The notes under the pieces: model-generated
The model's input: only the letters and a program-made list of their open reading frames with translations
Database searches by the model: none
Told to the model about the DNA's origin: nothing
Translations under genes and position numbers: made by a program
Shown: positions 59,803 to 64,000 of the stretch, piece by piece
Layout of the letters: every line of letters starts with the position of its first letter
How positions within the stretch are numbered: position 1 is the stretch's first letter
Source of the DNA: Paraburkholderia caffeinilytica
GTDB lineage: Bacteria > Pseudomonadota > Gammaproteobacteria > Burkholderiales > Burkholderiaceae
Assembly: GCF_003368325.1 (NCBI RefSeq)
Contig: NZ_CP031466.1
Coordinates: 1,612,001 to 1,676,000, forward strand
Direction of reading: 5' to 3'
DNA: 64,000 nucleotides

Positions 59803-61790
59803 CAGTCCACCTCTACCGCGATGTGGGCACCCGCGCCGGCGCGCCGTTCTTCGATCAGCGCGACCGTGTCGGCCGGGATGTAGTAGCCGTCGTTGTCCTG
59901 GAAGCTGTAGACGATCACCGTGCCGATCGCGCCGACCAGGCCGACAATCGCAAGCCACCAGATGTGCCACACACCGGCGAAGCCGAGCACCAGCGAGAAC
60001 AGACCGACCACCAGACCCGCCGAGGTATTCGACGGCATATGAATGTCGCGATACACCGGCTCTGTTTGCTGCGCCTTACGCGACTTCATATCGGTGAACG
60101 CGTCCAGCTTGCGCACCGTCGGGATGAGCGCGAAGTTGTACACCGGCGGCGGCGAGCTCGTCGCCCATTCCAGCGTATGACCATTCCACGGGTCGCCCGA
60201 GACGTCGCGATTTTGCGGCAGATTACGGTCGCGGATGCTGACGTACAGTTGCACCAGCTGGCAGCCAATACCGATAGCGATCAGGCCCGCGCCGAACGCA
60301 GCGAGAATCAGCCACGGATGCCATGCCGGATTGTCGTAGTGGTTCAGACGGCGCGTCATGCCCATGAAACCGAGCACGTACAGCGGCATGAACGCGACAT
60401 AGAAGCCGACCAGCCAGAACCAGAACGCAGCCTTGCCGAGTTTTTCGTTCAGCTTGAAACCGAACGCCTTCGGGAACCAGTAGTTGAAACCGGCCAGATA
60501 GCCGAACAGCACGCCACCGATAATCACGTTGTGGAAGTGAGCGATCAGGAACAGGCTGTTGTGCAGCACGAAGTCCGCGCCCGGGATCGCCATCATCACG
60601 CCGGTCATCCCGCCGATGGTGAACGTGATCATGAAGCCGATCGTCCACAGCACGGGCGTGGTGAATTCCAGCCGGCCCTTGTAGATCGTGAACAGCCAGT
60701 TGAACACCTTCACGCCGGTCGGAATCGCGATCACCATCGTCGCGATGCCGAAGAAGGCATTGACGTCGGCGCCCGAACCCATCGTGAAGAAGTGGTGCAG
60801 CCACACGAGGAACGACAGCACCATGATCGCGCAGGTTGCCCACACCATCGTCTTGTAGCCGAACAACGGCTTTTTGGCGAAGGTGGCCACGACTTCCGAG
60901 AAGATCCCGAACGCCGGCAGGATCAGGATGTACACCTCGGGGTGACCCCAGGCCCAGATCAGGTTCAGGTACAACATGGCGTTGCCGCCGCCGTCGTTCG
61001 TGAAGAAGTGCATGCCGAGGTAGCGGTCCAGACCGAGCAACGCGAGCGTCACGGTCAGGATCGGGAACGAGGCCATGATCAGCACGTTGGTGCAGAGCGC
61101 GGTCCACGTGAACACCGGCATCTTCATGAACGTCATGCCCGGGGCGCGCATCTTCACGATGGTCGCGAAGAAGTTCACGCCGGTGAGCAAGGTGCCGATA
61201 CCGGACAGCTGCAAGCTCCACAGGTAATAGTCGACCCCGACACCCGGACTGAACTGCAATTCCGACAGCGGCGGATACGCCAGCCAGCCCGTTTGCGCGA
61301 ACTCGCCGATCACCAGCGAAATGTTGATCAGAATCGCGCTGACCGCGGTCATCCAGAAGCTCAACGAGTTGATGAAGGGGAACGCGACGTCGCGCGCGCC
61401 GATCTGCAACGGCACGATCAGGTTCATCAGGCCGATCATGAACGCCATCGCCATGAAGAAAATCATGATGACGCCGTGCGCCGTAAACACCTGGTCGTAG
61501 TGATGCGGCGGCAGATAGCCGGGGCTCAGATAGCCGAGCGCCTGCTGCAGGCGCATCATGATCGCGTCCGAGAAGCCGCGCAGCAGCATGATCATCGCGA
61601 CGATGATGTACATGATGCCGAGCTTCTTGTGGTCGACGGAGGTCAGCCACTCCGTCCACAGGTAGCGCCATTTGCCGAGGTACGTGACCGTGCCGAGCAC
61701 GGCCAGCCCGACGAGCGCCATGAAGATGCCGGCGCCCACGATGATTGGCTCGTGATACGGAATCGCATCGAGCGTAAGTTTTCCGAACAT
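59802..61790 (-). CDS. cyoB: Cytochrome o ubiquinol oxidase subunit I
   Basis: Catalytic subunit of the bo3-type quinol oxidase, 662 residues, about 15 membrane helices. Haem and copper ligands: H in [11 protein letters not shown] (low-spin haem side), [12 protein letters not shown] (Cu-B histidine cross-linked to tyrosine), H-H-F-F-T (Cu-B pair) and H-F-H-N-V-I-I-G-G (haem ligands). The quinol-site residues R and D are in [11 protein letters not shown] (about 70-80), with H and Q following, which identifies a quinol rather than cytochrome c oxidase. It pumps protons while reducing oxygen and is well suited to take the electrons from BetA via quinol. Confidence 0.95.
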   Translation of the reverse strand: MFGKLTLDAIPYHEPIIVGAGIFMALVGLAVLGTVTYLGKWRYLWTEWLTSVDHKKLGIMYIIVAMIMLLRGFSDAIMMRLQQALGYLSPGYLPPHHYDQVFTAHGVIMIFFMAMAFMIGLMNLIVPLQIGARDVAFPFINSLSFWMTAVSAILINISLVIGEFAQTGWLAYPPLSELQFSPGVGVDYYLWSLQLSGIGTLLTGVNFFATIVKMRAPGMTFMKMPVFTWTALCTNVLIMASFPILTVTLALLGLDRYLGMHFFTNDGGGNAMLYLNLIWAWGHPEVYILILPAFGIFSEVVATFAKKPLFGYKTMVWATCAIMVLSFLVWLHHFFTMGSGADVNAFFGIATMVIAIPTGVKVFNWLFTIYKGRLEFTTPVLWTIGFMITFTIGGMTGVMMAIPGADFVLHNSLFLIAHFHNVIIGGVLFGYLAGFNYWFPKAFGFKLNEKLGKAAFWFWLVGFYVAFMPLYVLGFMGMTRRLNHYDNPAWHPWLILAAFGAGLIAIGIGCQLVQLYVSIRDRNLPQNRDVSGDPWNGHTLEWATSSPPPVYNFALIPTVRKLDAFTDMKSRKAQQTEPVYRDIHMPSNTSAGLVVGLFSLVLGFAGVWHIWWLAIVGLVGAIGTVIVYSFQDNDGYYIPADTVALIEERRAGAGAHIAVEVD

Positions 61791-61793
61791 GCG

Positions 61794-62699
61794 TTACCCC
61801 TTACCCTTAGGCGCACAGTTGGCGTCGTTCATGTTGTCGATGACGTTACCGTTGTTGTATCGGGCAATGATGTTGTGAAAGAGCTTCGGATCGACCGACG
61901 AGAAGTAGCGCACCGGCTCCTTCTCGGTCGGCGCCGACATCGCGTGATAGCGGTCCATGTCGAGACGGTCGGACGAGCCGCGTACCTTGGCGACCCACGC
62001 GTTGAACTCGTCGGGCGACGTGGCGAGTGCACGGAACTTCATGTCCGAGAAGCCCTTGCCGCTGAAGTTCGCCGCGGTGCCCGCGTAGTTGCCGGCTTCG
62101 TCGGCGATCAGATGCAAGCGCGTTTGCATGCCGGCCATCGCGTAGATCTGGCCGCCGAGTTGCGGAATGAAGAAGGAGTTCATCACCGTGTCCGACGTGA
62201 TGACGAAGTTCACCGGCGTGCCGACTGGGAACGCCAGCTGGTTCACCGATGCAATGCCGAGGTCGGGGTAGATGAAGAGCCACTTCCAGTCGAGCGCGAC
62301 CACTTCGACGTTGATCGGCTTGACCTGCGACTCGAGCGGCTTGTACGGATCGAGCTCGTGCGTGGTCTTCCACGTCAGCACGGCGAGGAACAGAATGATC
62401 AGCGTCGGAATCGTCCAGATGGCGATTTCGATACCGGTCGAGTGCACCCAGCCCGGGCGGTATTCGGCATTCCGGTTCGACGCGCGATAGCGCCACGCGA
62501 ACAGCAGCGTGAGCGCGATGACCGGAACGACCACGATCAGCATGGCCCAGGTCGACGTGGCGATCAGCTCGCGTTCCGCCAGCCCCACACTCCCCTTCGG
62601 ATTCAAAATATCGAGGTTGCTGCAACCCGAGAGCAACAACATGAGGCCGGTGGACAGGAAACTTATCGACCCTCGCAGAGCCTTTCCTTTCATATCCAT
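61794..62699 (-). CDS. cyoA: Cytochrome o ubiquinol oxidase subunit II
   Basis: A 301-residue lipoprotein with lipobox L-L-L-S-G-C (C at about residue 26) and two membrane helices, then a periplasmic cupredoxin-like domain. The Cu-A ligands of cytochrome c oxidases are absent, as usual for quinol oxidases: the segment V-A-L-D-W-K-W-L-F-I-Y-P (about 133-144) and N-S-F-F-I-P-Q-L-G-G-Q-I-Y-A-M-A-G-M are typical CyoA. First gene of the operon. The upstream 368 bases are its promoter region. The C-terminus is longer and Asn/Asp-rich. Confidence 0.93.
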   Translation of the reverse strand: MDMKGKALRGSISFLSTGLMLLLSGCSNLDILNPKGSVGLAERELIATSTWAMLIVVVPVIALTLLFAWRYRASNRNAEYRPGWVHSTGIEIAIWTIPTLIILFLAVLTWKTTHELDPYKPLESQVKPINVEVVALDWKWLFIYPDLGIASVNQLAFPVGTPVNFVITSDTVMNSFFIPQLGGQIYAMAGMQTRLHLIADEAGNYAGTAANFSGKGFSDMKFRALATSPDEFNAWVAKVRGSSDRLDMDRYHAMSAPTEKEPVRYFSSVDPKLFHNIIARYNNGNVIDNMNDANCAPKGKG

Positions 62700-63067
62700 T
62701 GCCTTTTATTTACGACTTCAACGAACGTCATCAGACCGCTCTCCATTAATAAGCGCTCGCATAATAGGGGAACGGCATTTTGCAATAAACAACCGATTCA
62801 GCAACGCATTATTGCGTCGCAACACCGTGCGACACGTTGCCGCATAGCCGTGCGCACAGGTGTTTTCGCCTGGTGTCAGGGCGCAGCCGGTGCCCGGTTT
62901 GACGATCACAAAACCCCTTGAAACAAGCACTAAAACGCGGCGCAACCGGATGGTCGCGTCGCGTTGAATGGCGTGCAAAAGGTCTTGGGGCCGAAGCCGG
63001 ACAACGCTTCGGCGAGTGCAGCATCCGTGGAAAGATGCTGCAACTGCGCAACGCCTCGTCGCGTCGA
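62700..63067. promoter_or_regulatory. cyo promoter region
   Basis: A 368-base gap without a supported gene. Leftward, TATTAT (complement of 62761-62766) with a weak upstream TTTATT at 17 bases is a possible promoter. GCAATAA (62782-62788) and TTATTGC (62809-62815) form a 7-bp inverted repeat. No nuoN-like frame is present here. Confidence 0.45.
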
Positions 63068-64000
63068 TCAGCCCGGCGAGCGAGCCGCAGTGGCAACCGG
63101 AGCAGGCGCGGCGGCCTGCAGATGTTCGCCGCCGTCAGCCGGCGCGGCGCCCGACGGATGCAGGCTCCGTTCCGATTGAGCCAGCAGCGTGCCGACCGAC
63201 GGGTCGATCGCATCGGTGAAAGGCTTCGGATTGATGCCGATGGCCAGCACCAGCAAGGCCATCGCGCCGAGCAACACAAACTCGCGCCTGCCGAGGTCTT
63301 GCAGTTTCGCGACGCGTGCATTGGCAATTGCGCCGAAAATCACGCGCTTGTACATCCACAGCGTGTAGGCCGCGCTCAGAACCAACGTGGTCGCGGCGAT
63401 TGCGCCGATCCAGAAATTGAAGCGGATCGCGCCCATCAACACCATGAACTCGCCGACAAAACCCGAGGTGCCGGGCAGGCCGATATTGGCCATCGAGAAC
63501 AGCATCACGAACGCGGCGAAGCGCGGCATGGTGTTGGCGACGCCGCCGTATTCGGCGATCGATGCGGTCTTCGTGCGGTCGTAGAGCATGCCCGTGCACA
63601 GCAGCATCGCGCCGGACACCACGCCGTACGACAGCATCTGCACGATTGCGCCGGCCTGGCCGATGCGGTTGAAAACGAACAGGCCGAGCGTCACGAGGCC
63701 CATGTGCGCGATCGTCGAATACGCGAGCAGGCGGCGCATGTCGGTCTGCACGAGCGCCAGCAGGCTCGAATAGATCACCGCGATCAGCGACAGCGTGATC
63801 ATCATCGGCGCGAAGAAATGGCTGGCCTGCGGTGCGATCGGCAGCGCGAAACGCAGCAGACCGTAGCCGCCCAGCTTGAGCATGCCGATCACCACGGCGG
63901 CGCCGGTCGGACCGTCGAGGTGGACGTCGGGCAGCCACGTATGCAGCGGCCACATCGGCACCTTCACACCGAACGCAGCAAGGAAGCCGAGGAAGATCAG
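63068..64000 (-). CDS. nuoM: NADH-quinone oxidoreductase subunit M (partial, 5' end outside window)
   Basis: C-terminal 310 residues of a NuoM/MrpD-type antiporter-like subunit; the gene enters from the right edge. Family landmarks: K-V-P-M-W-P-L-H-T-W-L-P-D-V-H-L (helix with the conserved lysine and the W-L-P-D loop), T-D-M-R-R-L-L-A-Y-S-T-I-A-H-M-G (about residues 85-100 of the visible part), and S-M-A-N-I-G-L-P-G-T-S-G-F-V-G-E-F. W-L-P-D-V-H-x-x-G-P-T favours NuoM over NuoL and NuoN. The tail after the last helix is Ala/Pro-rich and extended by about 35 residues. nuoN does not follow; the next gene is cyoA, so the locus is either a second complex-I-like cluster or a non-standard gene order. 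Confidence 0.88.
   Translation of the reverse strand: MIFLGFLAAFGVKVPMWPLHTWLPDVHLDGPTGAAVVIGMLKLGGYGLLRFALPIAPQASHFFAPMMITLSLIAVIYSSLLALVQTDMRRLLAYSTIAHMGLVTLGLFVFNRIGQAGAIVQMLSYGVVSGAMLLCTGMLYDRTKTASIAEYGGVANTMPRFAAFVMLFSMANIGLPGTSGFVGEFMVLMGAIRFNFWIGAIAATTLVLSAAYTLWMYKRVIFGAIANARVAKLQDLGRREFVLLGAMALLVLAIGINPKPFTDAIDPSVGTLLAQSERSLHPSGAAPADGGEHLQAAAPAPVATAARSPG

Noticed and set aside
59823..62921. Open frame of over 1000 codons opposite cyoB and cyoA
   Set aside because: Antisense to clear oxidase genes; Arg/His/Asp-rich composition without domain.
62718..62978. 86-codon minus-strand frame between nuoM and cyoA
   Set aside because: No ribosome site or domain; it covers the probable cyo promoter.

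Overview
The window reads as high-GC chromosomal DNA of a Burkholderiales bacterium, most likely Paraburkholderia or Burkholderia. The reasons are the betaine/sarcosine gene set, a Burkholderia-type trimeric porin, the AcpA-like phosphoesterase next to a di-haem peroxidase, and a bo3-type quinol oxidase. The species assignment is inferred from gene content only. No rRNA, tRNA, insertion sequence, integrase or CRISPR array was seen.

Positions 1-28000 form a catabolic block for choline, glycine betaine and one-carbon units. On the minus strand glyA, an M19-like protein, a V4R-domain protein and dgcA (running off the left edge) form one operon, with a GlxA/AraC regulator divergent to it. A glutathione-independent formaldehyde dehydrogenase follows. 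After a small VOC/MDR/AraC cassette comes betI-betB-betA, with a BetI operator lying on its promoter. Then follow an MFS carrier, the heterotetrameric sarcosine oxidase operon (sdaA-soxB-soxD-soxA-soxG plus a small unknown gene), a second GlxA/AraC regulator, and a choline-type ABC importer (choV, choW, choX) with a third GlxA/AraC regulator inserted between permease and binding protein. Together these can import choline or betaine, oxidise choline to betaine, demethylate dimethylglycine and sarcosine, oxidise the formaldehyde, and pass glycine through serine to pyruvate. The betaine-to-dimethylglycine monooxygenase is not in the window.

Positions 28000-48300 are accessory catabolism. There are small exported or membrane proteins, a tartrate/D-malate module (MFS, TtuC-like dehydrogenase, LysR), a porin, a complete branched-chain-type ABC importer with its binding protein, two short-chain dehydrogenases, two acyl-CoA synthetases, an acyl-CoA dehydrogenase and an IclR regulator. 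A palindrome CTGCAWTGCAG recurs before the porin, before the importer and before the dehydrogenase/ligase operon. The porin and importer promoters share the same spacing to the base, which suggests one regulon for uptake and CoA-dependent breakdown of an unidentified acid.

Positions 48300-58700 hold a DUF1800/DUF1501 pair, an ECF sigma/anti-sigma/periplasmic sensor operon, a tryptophan-rich exported repeat protein, an AcpA-like lipoprotein phosphoesterase with a membrane-anchored di-haem peroxidase, a HAD phosphatase, an AhpD-like protein, and an 82-residue cysteine-containing peptide with a double-glycine leader. Positions 58700-64000 hold the cyoABCD quinol oxidase operon and the 3' end of a nuoM-like gene. 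The most novel-looking items are the double-glycine peptide, the shared palindrome promoters, the M19 protein that has lost expected metal ligands, and a 42-residue membrane peptide with its own terminator.
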